NCBI RefSeq assembly: GCF_932294415.1
Contig: NC_065545.1
Coordinates: 19,038,857-19,102,856 of the forward strand
Direction of reading: 5' to 3'
From: Quercus robur
Taxonomy: Eukaryota; Streptophyta; Magnoliopsida; Fagales; Fagaceae
Length of the DNA: 64,000 nt
In this document: positions 23,820 to 35,575 of the stretch, in pieces
Numbering within the stretch: position 1 is the first letter of the stretch
Layout of the letters: each line of letters begins with the position of its first letter
Notes under the pieces: generated by a model
Seen by the model: only the letters and a program-made list of their open reading frames with translations
Database searches by the model: none
What the model was told of the DNA's origin: nothing
Made by a program: the position numbers and the translations under genes

Positions 23820-25800
23820 GGTGCCCCTCCTGAACTTTAAATTTTTTTCACTAATAATATTATAATGACCTAAAATACCTTATTTTTCCCCTAACACAAA
23901 AGACAAAAAGAAAAAACAAAAAAAAGAATTCTCCATTGGGTCCCACTTAGTAATGATTAAAAAAAAAAATCTCTACATTGGTTCATTGAATAGTAGTTTG
24001 AACACAAAAGCTTGATGGACTAGACAAAGATGTACAACAAGTCTACAACTATAAAATAAAACCGTGGGTCCCACTTGGTATTGATTAAAAAAATAAAAAA
24101 TAACAACCTTGCTACACCTACACGAATAGGAATTAGTACTAGCATAGAACTCTGAAAAAAAAAATGTATATATAATGCAAACAAAGCACGCCTCCTATTA
24201 AAAAGAAAAAAATTTCTTTTCATACCAGTCTCTTTCAGTTTGGATCTCAGAAATTCTATGGAATTTTTAAAAGCATTCAAGTTGGGTTTTTAAGTCACAC
24301 GTTCAAATACTCACATGTGTGCATACTCTTAATACTTTTTCTTTGTTTATATTTAGAAAGATTTCTTGATTTGACTATTCTAAACCATAAATTTATAATT
24401 CAAATTATATGTTTAAACTATTTGCATTTATAATTATCTCTTAATTTGATTATTTTTAATCATAAATTGGTAATTTTTTTCTTTATTTTAATGTTATGAC
24501 ATATATATTTGTACTTAATTGAGTTTATGGAAAATCTCAATTAATTCAAATAGAAAAACAAATTTCAGTTAACTTAACTGATTAATACCTTGATTTGAAG
24601 GTAAGAATAATTATCATGAGCTTTGAAGGAGTGAATCATCACGTGTTTTAGCTTGATGATAAGAGTAATCATCCAGTTTTGGGCAGGGTCTATTTGGGGT
24701 TTAAAATGATGAGGTGATTAGCTTTATGGGTTGTTAGCTACAACTTTTATCATCTTTGAACACTTCCACTCTCTGTTCTCATAGAGGCAAAATGGTCAAC
24801 TTGGATTTGATTGTTTTATGTGTCTCATAATGATGTCTAGAATTAGAGATATGAATGTTTTGTTATTATTATTATTATTATTTTAGAATAAAGGACACAA
24901 TTGTCGATTTTAATTGCCTGGTCTAATTTAATTGATTTACAGTATTTCTAAGGCAATTATGAATGAGCGAACTAATTGAAAGTAACATCCAAAGATATAT
25001 ATATAAATAATGATTAGATTTTTGTTTCATAATATCATCGATCTGATATAATCGAAAACCAATTAATTAAATATTCAATAAATTTGAGTTTAAATATTTT
25101 GATTTATTGTAGATTTTTAAAGTAAATTATCAAACAAATTATTTAAAATCTCATATTATCATACTTTAAAATTATTTTTTATTTAATTAAAATTAAATAT
25201 ACATATAAACAGACTATATATGATTTTAAAATATGGCCATTAAATAATTATAGAAAAATATTAATAGATCAAATTAAAAGAAATGAAAAATAAGAATATT
25301 TACTATATATCATACTTGTACAAAAATATTTTAACTTGACTAAACTTTAATTATATTGACATTATAATTATTTATTGAGCCAGTGCATACGTTTTATTAA
25401 ACACGGCATAAAATTATGACTTTTGAATGGAGTTGTGGTGTGTCTTTGTGTTATAGCCATTTCCCCCTCTCTTGTATGTGTATGTTTATTTCTATAAAAA
25501 AAAAAAAAAATTTATACAAAAAATTGTTTTTCCAAAATAATTTATTTGACGAGAGTTTTCCTTATTAAGAAAGTCCCTATGACCTATGTGCATATAATAT
25601 GTTGCACCTTTTTTTTTTTTTTTGATAGAAATGTTGCACCTATTTGGTTAGGGTGTCCACAAATTATGGTGTCATCAGCCTATATATCACCATTTTTATT
25701 TCATCATATATACTACTAAATTAGTGTTGATAGATTCTCTAATTATTAGACAGGTTACCCATGGGCCATGGTATCATTATTTTGCTACATTCTCTAATTT
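23820..25800. other. AT-rich spacer inside the TIR cluster
   Basis: No supported gene. The segment 24600-24790 matches 26740-26900 in content and order ('gatgataagag..atcatc', 'ttgttagctacaacttttatcatctttgaacacttcca'), indicating duplication of the spacer along with the receptor promoters. Confidence 0.5.
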
Positions 25801-25819
25801 TTTTTTTTTTTTTTTGAAT

Positions 25820-26153
25820 CTTTTCCAACCGTTGTCAAACTTTTCTTGACTTCTTCGCTGTTCGACAGTGTCCATTCTTCTTAAGCAGAATACAGAATTA
25901 CTCTTACGGGGTTTTGTCTAGATTATAGAATAAAATATGTAGGCATATTTTATTTTAATAATACATAATCCAGTTTGCATTTATATAAAAATAAAAATAA
26001 ACGAAGTTGAAAGGAAGCCAGGAAGAAAAATAAGCTAATTAATCAACACAAGACTTGTAACCCCAAATATGATGTAGCGACCGATTGTAAAGTCAAAGGA
26101 AGAAATAGCTAGAAAGCTAGAAACCCAAAGTTGAAAGTTCGAATTAACTTTCT

Positions 26154-26188
<35 letters not shown>

Positions 26189-26510
26189 CGAATTAATCCA
26201 CGATCTATGAGTAAGACACAATAAGTTGCAATTTGAGTCCAATTTCCCGTTACCTTCATTCTTCAGAATTCAGAAAAAGTCAAATTAACACCACTCTTTA
26301 AAAAATTGCAGAAGATAATAATAATAAATAAATAAATAAGTAAAGAAAATCTCAAAAAAAGCAATTTCAGGGAATTAACTGACATGAATAAGAGTATTTG
26401 ACATTTTGACCGCTGTTGAATGTCGAATTGCATGCAGTGGAATTAATGGTTTAAAAGTGGTGTAAAAATTAAAAAATTACATTAGGTGTAATTCAAACTA
26501 ATATGAGTAC
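25820..26510 (-). repeat. Second copy of the TIR-gene promoter block, without a gene
   Basis: This aligns by eye with 22520-23170: 'gtcaaaggaagaaatag', 'aacccaaagttgaaagtt', 'gagtaagacacaataagttg', 'aactgacatg.ataagagtatttgacattttgaccgctgttgaatgt'. The W-box TTGACC is kept at 26406-26411. A poly-A insertion is at 26156-26185. No TIR coding sequence is found on its downstream (lower-coordinate) side. Confidence 0.65.
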
Positions 26511-29177
26511 ATTATTTAAATTCCCTGTTAAATTAGATTTATTCTTAAATTTTCACAATTTTTTTCTTTGGTTTTTTATTTCACTATTCGTGTTTGAACA
26601 TAACAAGCATCTATAATAATAATACTATTTTGAATACTTGGCATAGTGTACTCTGCTGTGTGCAATTTTCGCTCTATAACAAAAATCAATTATAATTTAA
26701 ATTGAAAAGTGAGTTCCAATTAGTTTAATTAATTAATATCTTGGTTTGATAATAAGAACAATTATCATATTATTACGTGTCTTGATTTGATGATAAGAAC
26801 ATTCATCGAGTTTTGGGCCAATAAATTTGGGGTTTTAGATTAGGCTTTGTGGGTGGTTAGCTACAGCGTTTATCATCTTTGAACACTTCCATTCCTTTCA
26901 TAGATTTTTTATTTGACAACAAGCAGTGGCAGAACCTATTTTATATGTCAATTTTGTACTCCACAAGAAACACTTGATTCAATACTTTCATTATACATGT
27001 TATTTCCCCATCTGTAATTGGTAAATAACTGGAAAAATATAGTATGTTGAAATTATTATTAAGTAGTTCAGAAACTGAAAACTGGAATTTTACAATACGA
27101 TTTCAAACACAAAATTTATAGGATCACAAACTTTTGGTAGTAATTACTACTTATGCCAAATACAATTTCAAACACAAAAATTATATGATCACAAATTTTT
27201 ATACAGTCTTTGCCACAACTATTTTATAAAATTATTGTGTATGATACATTGTCAGGTCCATATGAATGTGACAAACTTTAGACCAAATACAATTTAAAAC
27301 ACAAAAATTTTAGGACAACAAATTTTTACACAATCTTTGCCATAACTATTCTATAGAATTGATTGTGCATGATGGATGGTCGGATCATATAAAAGTGATA
27401 GGAAATTAGTCATAATCCGCCACATATTTGTGGTAAAAGTTGTGGTTCTACCGTTCTAGAATTACTCTCAAACAACATAATTACTTTTCAACTTAAAGAT
27501 AATACAAACATATACACACACACACACACACATACTAGCCTTTGAGCACATGCGTGAGGCTCTTCTATTTTTTTTTTGGTAAAAGTTAATAATTTGCATC
27601 TATTATAGTTTAGAAATATATTTTTTTTTTATTTTTCAAACAAATAAAAATGACTATTGTAGGGAAAAGACTTGGCTATAAGAAATTGTTATTAACGGAA
27701 GAAATGGGTTTATTTGACCATCGAATAAGTCCATTGTGAATTCCAATTGAGAAGACAAAAATCAAACCCACAAAAGTTACATGAGAATTAATTGGATTTT
27801 ATAGATCTAATGAAGAAGTTGTTTAGTGTTTGTCCCCGAAAAGCAAGTAAGAGGCGAAATTTAGGTGAACGGTGAACTTCACTCATGAAAAAAAATGAGG
27901 ACTTATAAATAAGGAAGAATCTCATTAGATGAAGAGAATAAATATTGCCTACATTCTTTTAAAGAATAAAGCTAGTTATATGAACAGGTTTTTTGAACAC
28001 GCTCCAAAACCAATTTTTTTTAAGATGCTGGAAGAAAGTTAAGTGAGGGTGGAAGCAGTTTTCCTCAATCTAATAGGTGGGAGAGAAACGTAAGTTGGAA
28101 ATAACTGTATTTGGGAAGGAGTAGGGGGTGGTGGTTTTATTTGTGTTTGTGGGATGAAAAGTTTTTTGTTTTTTAGAAATAGTGGAGAAGTTTGAATCTA
28201 TTTAGGACTCTAGTGGGAAGTTATATAGAGAATTATTTGGTAGTTTTTTTAGTTTTTTGATTTGAATTTGTCTATTGTTAGTGAGTTTACATAGGAAGGA
28301 ATTTTTAAGAAACTACTATAAAATTTAGGATTTGAAATGAAGTAAATTGCTGGTTTAGTGTTTGCTACTTTTTAGAAAAAAAAAAAGTATCAAATGTGTG
28401 TGAAATATATATAAATAGAGTGTGTGCTAAATTTTTAGGAAAAAAGCTTTTTATTTTTATTTTTATTTTTATTTTTTAGGAGGAGGAAAAAAGTTTCTTT
28501 GGTAGTTTTTTTTTTTTTTTTTTTTGAATTTTGTTGAATTACAATTTTAACTAGAAAAAGTAAAAAAAAGAGAGAGCTAGAAAAAGAATGAGAGAGTTGA
28601 AGAAAGTGAAAGTGAGATCCGTAATGAACTAGAAAAAGAAAAAGAAGGGTAGATAGAGATGGGAGTGGGATAGGTGTGTGGTGGGGAAAAAACCAAGAGA
28701 AAAAAAGAAAGAAAAGAAATGTATGGATGTAAGTAAGTTTGGAAAAAAAAAAGAAAAAAAGAAATTGCAATTAAGAAATGTTACCACAATATTTTCACAA
28801 TAAAATTTAAGTAATAGATTGTTATTAGCTAATATTAGTGAGTAAAAAAAAATTTCAGTGATGGTTCAAATTAGAACTAGTAACAACTTTCCACATAAGA
28901 TTTTGATGTGATTCTTGTGAAAGTATTGCGAAAAATATTGTGAATATAACATTTTTTTATTGAAAAATATAATTGTTGGGAATGAATATAGGAAGAATAA
29001 ATGATGATGAAAAAAGAATAAAGAATGAATGAAGAAATAATATTTAAATGAGATAGAGAAAAGGATAGAGAGTCTGTTGGAAAGTGTATTTGAAAAAGTA
29101 AGTAGGCAAAGATAAAATGAAATGTTCACTCTCCAAACAGTACAAAAATTTGAAGAGGCTGCTGGAGATGCTCTAAA
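26511..29177. other. AT-rich spacer, no gene recognised
   Basis: Contains a CA microsatellite (27510-27531), long A/T runs, and at about 29140-29177 the phrase 'gaagaggctgctggagatgctctaaa', which resembles the terminus of a known MITE type and marks where the neighbouring TIR fragment is cut off. I could not find the other end with confidence. Confidence 0.4.
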
Positions 29178-29305
29178 GCGGTCCGGAAATGAGCTGTAAA
29201 AGCTGTGCGGGTATTGAGGCCATGAAAACTAATGAAGACATGATATGTCGATGTTGGGGTCGATGAGGATGGAGTAGAGCTTCTTTGGCCCATGGGATGA
29301 GCCAT
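29178..29305 (-). pseudogene. TIR exon 1, truncated fragment
   Basis: On the minus strand an ATG at 29303-29305 starts MAHPMGQRSS, and after a Ser/Thr/Pro-rich leader the frame gives YHVFISFHGLNTRTAFTAH. This is the first part of a TIR domain (usual YDVFxSFRGEDTR), with Asp, Arg and Glu positions already changed. The frame is lost about 43 codons in, where a MITE-like end begins at 29177. Downstream TIR, NB-ARC and LRR parts are absent. It lies in the same orientation as the other TIR genes and is a remnant of a third receptor. Confidence 0.75.
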
Positions 29306-29352
29306 GGTCGCAACACACAGACCTAATTGAGGTAAGACCTGTCTGCTTGCAT

Positions 29353-30850
29353 CAGGGACGGAGCCAGAACTTAGAGTTAAGGGGGGCAGCTTCGTTGTTG
29401 GTTGTGTGCAGTGACTTCGGCCTTTAACTTTGTTGCTACTTAGTCGCTTAGCTGCTACTTGTTTAAAATTTTTTTTAAAGGGTCAAATTGTTTGTTTTAA
29501 CTAAAATTGGTTGACTAGGTTTAATTTTTTTTTTAGTTTATTGTTGATAATTTTTGTTGTTGTACTAATTTTTTTGGGTTTGTATATTTCTTTTTTAGAT
29601 TTTAGACTTATAAACATAGTTGTCAGTATCATACGATACGCGATACGTATCGTACGATACGTATCGAATCGTGTGTAAAAAGTTCCGTATCGTATTGACG
29701 TATCATAAGTGTTCATGAATCGTACGATACAATGTGTGTATCGTATGAATCGTATCGTATCGTAAAATTGTACGTATCGTATGATACATAAACAAATGTT
29801 TTGAAATGAGATTTTTTGTTAAAATTTGTACTTTTATTTGAATCTAACAAGTTGTTAGACTTGTTTTTAACACAAAATTATTAGTTTACTTAATTTAGCT
29901 TACTAAAATAACATATTCATAAGTTTTTTCCCCTCTCCTACAATTGCACTACAAAGTACATACTTACCTTTCATTTTAATATTTTAAAATTTATTTCAAA
30001 TTTTTTTTTTTTTTTTTATCGTTATTGTTTTAAGTCCAAGAAACTAGAATGCCAAATTTATTTTTTATGGAAATAGAAAGAACAAGAAGAGATAGTAAAT
30101 GTTAATAACGAATAACAATGAAGAAAATTTTAATGAAGAAATAAATTTGTAAAATTATAAATATGATGATAGCATTGACTTAGATGGGGTTGATTATGCA
30201 ATTTGATGAAGATGATGAAAATAAATTATTGTTTTTGACTCATTTGTAATATATTATCACTTTTGTATTTAAGTAATTTTAATGTGAATGTTATGAACAC
30301 ATGCTAGTTTGATTTATTTAGTTAGTTTGTTTAAGATTATTATATAAGGGATGAATAAATTAGTCATTAGTTGAATATATTTAAAATTTATAATAAATAT
30401 ATAATTTATATATGTATATTTATAATTTTTATAAATTTTATTAAGTGTTTGTGTATCTTACGATACACGATACGATACGATACACGATACGAAAAAATTA
30501 AAAATCAATTCACGATACGATTCACGGTTTGACAACTATGCTTATAAACATTTTTTAATGGTCTTTAAAATGTGGAAAATGTTTGAACTATAAACTTTTT
30601 TACAAATTGCTGATAATGTAATTGGTGAACCCAAATGTGAACCAATAAGAATTTGCTATCTTAACCGTTTGTAAAAATGTTATAGAAAAATTTGTGACTA
30701 TAACAATACTCCTAAAAGAATCAATAATATTTTTAAGGGATCAAAAGTGTAATTTTCTAAAACAAAATTGCTAAAATTAGTACCCATATATATAATAATA
30801 TATATATATTTTTTAAATTTGGGGGCCATTGCCCCCCAAGCCCAACCATG
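29353..30850. mobile_element. hAT-like element A, inserted just upstream of the TIR fragment
   Basis: Flanked by a perfect 8-bp duplication GCTTGCAT (29345-29352 and 30851-30858). The ends are CAGGGACGGAGCCAG and, in reverse complement, CATGGTTGGGCTTGGGGGGC, with 'aaggggggca' just inside the left end matching 'ttgggggggca' inside the right. No transposase ORF. It contains element B. Confidence 0.75.
29615..30540. mobile_element. hAT-like element B, nested in A
   Basis: Perfect 8-bp duplication CTTATAAA (29607-29614 and 30541-30548). The ends CATAGTTGTCA and, in reverse complement, CATAGTTGTCAAACC are matching inverted repeats. Both subterminal regions are packed with the word CGATACG/CGTATCG, a likely transposase-binding repeat, around an AT-rich centre. 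Nested insertion shows it is younger than A. Confidence 0.85.
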
Positions 30851-30858
30851 GCTTGCAT

Positions 30859-31034
30859 AAACTCAAGAGAAAAGGATACAGCTGAAACTCTCCATCATGA
30901 TGATAAGCAGGTAGTTTTCCACTCAACAAATAGCAGTAACATGGTCCGAATGAAAGCACAAGTGCCGAAATTATCAGGACAACGCTACTCATAGCTGAAC
31001 TGTTACGAGGAAACTTCTTTTCTTTGTGGATAAA
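30859..31034 (-). other. Small open frame with one hydrophobic segment, probably former 5' region of the TIR fragment
   Basis: On the minus strand the frame from the ATG near 30991 reads MSSVVLIISALVLSFGPCY, a plausible membrane segment, and continues into the transposon end. With element A removed, this sequence would run directly into the leader of the TIR fragment. I do not recognise it as a known protein; it may simply be 5' UTR. Confidence 0.25.
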
Positions 31035-31672
31035 GGCCAAAATGGCCCATTAGCATGTTTTTTTGAACTATTTAGCAACAGAGCACTGTTTCGGAACTAT
31101 ATAGCAATATACCACTTTTTCTGGTACTCGAGCTTGGTGAGCTCGAGTACCATGTTTTTTACTGGTCAAACATCTTCTAAAAAAAAAAAAAAACGCCGCT
31201 ATAGGGCCCGAAAACGTCACTATAGGGCTTAAAAACGCCACTATAGGGCCCCTTGAACCTGTTATGGGGCTTATAAAAAAATTTTGCAGTAAAACGCCGC
31301 TATAGGGCCCAAAAACGTCACTATAGGGCTTAAAAACGCCACTATAGGGCCCCTTGAACCTGTTATGGGGACTTATAAAAAAATTTTTGCAGGAAAACGC
31401 CGCTATAGGGCCCGAAAAAACGTCACTATAGGGCCCCTTAACCTGGTATGGGGGCTTAAAAACGCCGCTATAGGGTCCGAAAACGTCACTATAGGGCTTA
31501 AAAACGCCACTATAGAGCTCCTTGAATATGGGGCGACAGTGGATTAAAAAAACATGGTACTCGAGCTCACCAAACTCGAGTACCAGAAAAAGTGGTATAT
31601 TGCTATATAGTTCCGAAACAGTGCTCTGTTGCTAAATAGTTCAAAAAAACATGCTAATGGGCCATTTTGGCC
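31035..31672. mobile_element. Young MULE-type MITE with about 123-bp near-identical TIRs
   Basis: A 638-bp element starting GGCCAAAATGGCCCATTAGC and ending with its inverse, flanked by a perfect 9-bp duplication GTGGATAAA (31026-31034 and 31673-31681). The terminal inverted repeats match over about 123 bp with one visible mismatch. The middle is a tandem array of 'aaacgccgctatagggcccgaaaacgtcactatagggctt'-type units. A 9-bp duplication and long TIRs are the Mutator signature. No coding capacity, so it needs a transposase in trans. Confidence 0.9.
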
Positions 31673-31681
31673 GTGGATAAA

Positions 31682-34255
31682 TCTATTTATACTTTTAATC
31701 CATTTATTTTTTTATTTTAAAAAAATTATCTTAAATTTTACGCCCTTTTTTAACCTTTCGAACCGGAGACGGAGATATCAAGAGGCTCTTGAAAATTTTC
31801 AATATTATATAGTGCTTTATATTATTTTAAATTTTAATTAAATATCAAATTCATACTTTGGCATATATATGGCTTCCTACCTAAAACAATAACAAAATGA
31901 CATAGTTATCAAAACAAAAAAGGAAAAGAAAAAACAAAATGACATAGGCTTATGTATGGTTCTTAATTACAATACATTAAGTTTTTTTTAATCGAATTTA
32001 AATACATGAGAACATTTACAAATGAAGTGAAAACAATATTATCTCCTTTAGGGATAATTAAATTTAAATATATATAGCTATGTTTTTGAATTTAATTGAT
32101 GAATCTAATGTATTGTTGTAAGATAAAAGATAGTTGTTTTGTGAAATTTTATTACAAAATTAATGACATATGATTTTAGAATTTAAAAAAAGGTCAAGTT
32201 CCATTTTGATATATCCTTAATATTTGAGTTGAAATATATCAAGAAATTGTTATTTGCATCTTTTATTTTGTTACTATTTTGTTAAAACTGAACACACTAT
32301 TTTTTATTTTATTTTATTTTATGTATTAATAATTTAAATTTTAATGTATTTATTATTATTGAATGATTTTTTTTTTTGGCCCCTAAGGCAAATTCCCGAT
32401 TCCATCCAGATTCAACAGTTATCAAGCCATCCTCTTCACTCTTCAAATTCAAATTTCTTCTACAAAACTTCGAGAATTTATTTAATTATTTATTTTTATT
32501 GCTGTTTTTGACAGTGTCTTCTCTTCCTCGGCAGAACACTTTCTCTTTATCAAACAGTTTTGGGGTGTCCTACATTTCCTAGTTTGCTCAATTAAAACTT
32601 TAAAACGTAGAGAAGATACTCTTACCCCCTTTTGTCTAGCCCGATTCTAAAATATGCAGGCACTGTTTTTCATTTATTCGTATATAATCCAGTTTGCATA
32701 AATATATTAACAATCGAAGTTGAAATGAAGCCAGGAAGAAAAATAAGGCAATCACAATCACACAAATCGTAACCCCAAAAATGATCTACCGAAAGTAGTA
32801 AAAAAAAAAAAAAAACCCTCAAAAGTTGAAAGTTCGAATCCGGAATCCAAGAATAAAATTGTCAAATTTTTTTTTCAAGGAAAGTGAAATTGCCATGCCA
32901 TCTGCTTGCTACTGTGTGCACAAAGTAAATTGACAGTTAACACCACTTTATCTGAAATCCCAAACAAGGCAATTTCGGGGAATTAAGTGACATGTTTAAT
33001 AAAATTTGACCACCGTTGCTTGTAGTTATGAAAATTATATAAGTTGTAACTTAAACATAACCCAATTTTTAATTTAGTTTGGTTTATTATTAATATTTGC
33101 AAGTCACATGAAGTGAAACTTGAGGTGACTGAGAGATTTTTAGCTCCACCAATTGGTACTTTCTAGTGTTTTATCTAGAATTTAAATTGATACCATAAGC
33201 GATTTTAATCATTAATATTTAAAGTAATTGCTTTTAGTCTCTTACATGAAATAGCCAAATTAAAAATTGATACGTCATAATTCCGTAGGAACTAAAAATA
33301 GCCACTTTAAGGAGGCGTTTGGTTTGTGTTTTCAAACAACCATTTTCAGTTTTTAAACAACATTACACGTATTTCCACAAATGTTTTCAAACAACAATTT
33401 TCAGTTTTTAAACACATGTATCAAATGAGCCTTAAGTTTGTCAAGCCTAAAAATGAGCACTTTAAACTCATAACTCAAAATTAGAGACCAATATTGTATT
33501 TTCCTTTATTGTATATATCTTCTAATTAAGCACACCTCTAATCTATGATTCTATATCATCAATATCAACGATAGTGCTACGTATAAAGACAACAATTTCA
33601 TAATAAAAAAGTTCCTATATTTAATGGTTGTTAACCTTGGGCTTAACCAAAAGGTTATACTCATTGCACACAAGCTATTAACTACATCCCATTTTTTAAT
33701 TAATTCATGAATTGAAGCTATGATTTCCAAATTTAAAGGTCAAAATCGTGATTTCAAATTCCAGTTATATTTAAAAAATGGAGTTTATGTAACAATTTGT
33801 GTAATAAACACAAACCATCTAATTACTGTTGATCAATTAATTCGTTGATTAAGTTATTGGGGTCTAAGAGAAGCAACTTTTCACAAAGAGTGACAACTCT
33901 TCATGAAGACGTCAAATTGCTGATACTGGGTAATAAGAAACCACACGTAGACCAGAGGAGCCAACTGTCTGGCATGTCCTAATCCATAGGTGCAAAATTA
34001 ACAAAGCCGACGAAGCTTTCTGTAATCGAGTTATTTTATCCTTACCGCTCCTGCAATGGTTTGCTTACTTGACTGATATTGCCAACAACAAACCATACAT
34101 AGAGATTGAAGTTATCGTACAATTTATCTTTAAATAAAACTGGATATATCTATATGTAATTGAGTTTGAGATAAAATTATCAATTAAAAAAAAAAAAAAA
34201 AAAATCTTTCTACATCTTATGCCCTCAACTCACCAAAAGAAAAGAAAATTCCTGT
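31682..34255. other. Spacer containing a third, diverged TIR promoter copy
   Basis: No gene is recognised. Bases 32590-33030 align by eye with 25890-26430 ('atactcttac.cccttttgtcta', 'ataatccagtttgcat', 'gaagccaggaagaaaaataag', 'aatttcggggaattaa.tgacatg'), and a TTGACC W-box remains at 33006-33011. The rest is AT-rich. Confidence 0.5.
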
Positions 34256-35102
34256 CTAGGGAGCCCTGTTCTCAAAGAACATAGTCCCTTGCAGATTTTC
34301 ATGGAAGTAGGGTAAACCACGTCCCCAATCGGAAGGTTGATCCTACAAAATTAAGGGGAAGCAGAGAGAATATTAATTAGAACATAAAAACCACTTATGA
34401 AACTCTTTTACAATTGTAATATAAACAGGTCCTATTAGGTTGCATGAGAGTTATAAAATTCACCTGTAAATAGAAAATTTTGATTTTCTTATCACCAGCC
34501 AATAGTGCTTGATCTATTGAAGCAACTGCATCAAGAAAGTCATCCGTATGGGGCACGGGTACATTCTGGATCCTCGCTTTAAAATTGGATCGGCAATACT
34601 CCGTATCATTCCAATAAATCAGTTTGACCCCAAACTTCTTCAGTTGGAAGCTACCTCTAACTTGTATTGAGTACTCCACTACATCCCCAGCTTCCAACAT
34701 GCATACAATGTCATGTAGCGGTACAGAGTGCAACCACATATTTTCCTGACTTGGGTTTACTCGACAATTCCTTTTTTCATACTGCCACTCGATGCCCTTG
34801 GTATTATTTTTGAATTTACAGATGATATCAAATCCATGAATAGCATGAAATCGGGTTGCAAATACAACACATAAAAGCCAACCTTGGATCTCTTGCTTAA
34901 ACGGTGGGGGTACAACAACAAAAGATAAAATTGATCCCGTACTAATGTTGTCAAACCACTCTGGAATCTCACCCCGAGATAGGAAGCAGCTAATACTGAC
35001 GGTTGCAATCAATTCCTATTACATTACATCATGAGTAGCGAGTTATGGTCCAAAATCCCAGTTCAATCAAACTAGAAATTAAAGAGAGAGAGAGAGACAG
35101 AC

Positions 35103-35575
35103 CTCGAAAAGCTTTGTAGAACTCTCCTTTAATAGTTCAGAGTAATTTACAAATATCCATTTCAAGAACGTGGCAAATTTTTCATGTATCGCTTCTAAAC
35201 CTTTTGAAAGCTGCTTTATTAGAAGTGTTCTGCATGAGCTAGATTCAAGCTTGAGTTCATCAATGAAATTTATAACAACTGATAAATGAAATCGAGCGAT
35301 GTTGCATTTGACATTGTTAGAATGGGTCTCAGGAATGATCTTTGAATTCTGAGGTCCTTAACTAGTACGCCTGGTGAAAGTTGTAATCGTGGGAGTGGGA
35401 GTGGGGTCCCAGTCATTAGACCATGTCTAGCTCCGAATTGAATTCTTTCTAGAAGTCTTGCATAGTTTACGAGATCCTCCACCGCGAGATTGGTGAATCT
35501 TGAGAAAAAATCATGTTTTCTCTCTAGGGAATGCAAATGGCTGATAGTAAACATTTTCTGAATCTGTTCTCCCAC
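35103..35575 (-). other. Unrecognised exon-like frames where the LRRs should be
   Basis: Two overlapping open frames occupy the gap between NB-ARC and C-JID. One (35270-35575) reads SLERKHDFFSRFTNLAVEDL and onward. The other (35103 to about 35320) includes SVVINFIDELKLESS and IHEKFATFLKWIFVNYSELL and ends at a donor that splices in phase to the C-JID exon. Both predict helices and not leucine-rich repeats. I do not recognise either. Confidence 0.35.

Noticed and set aside
28435-29129. Phe/Leu/Ser-rich minus-strand frames of 87-111 codons
   Set aside because: Products of poly-A/T and purine-rich low-complexity DNA, not genes.
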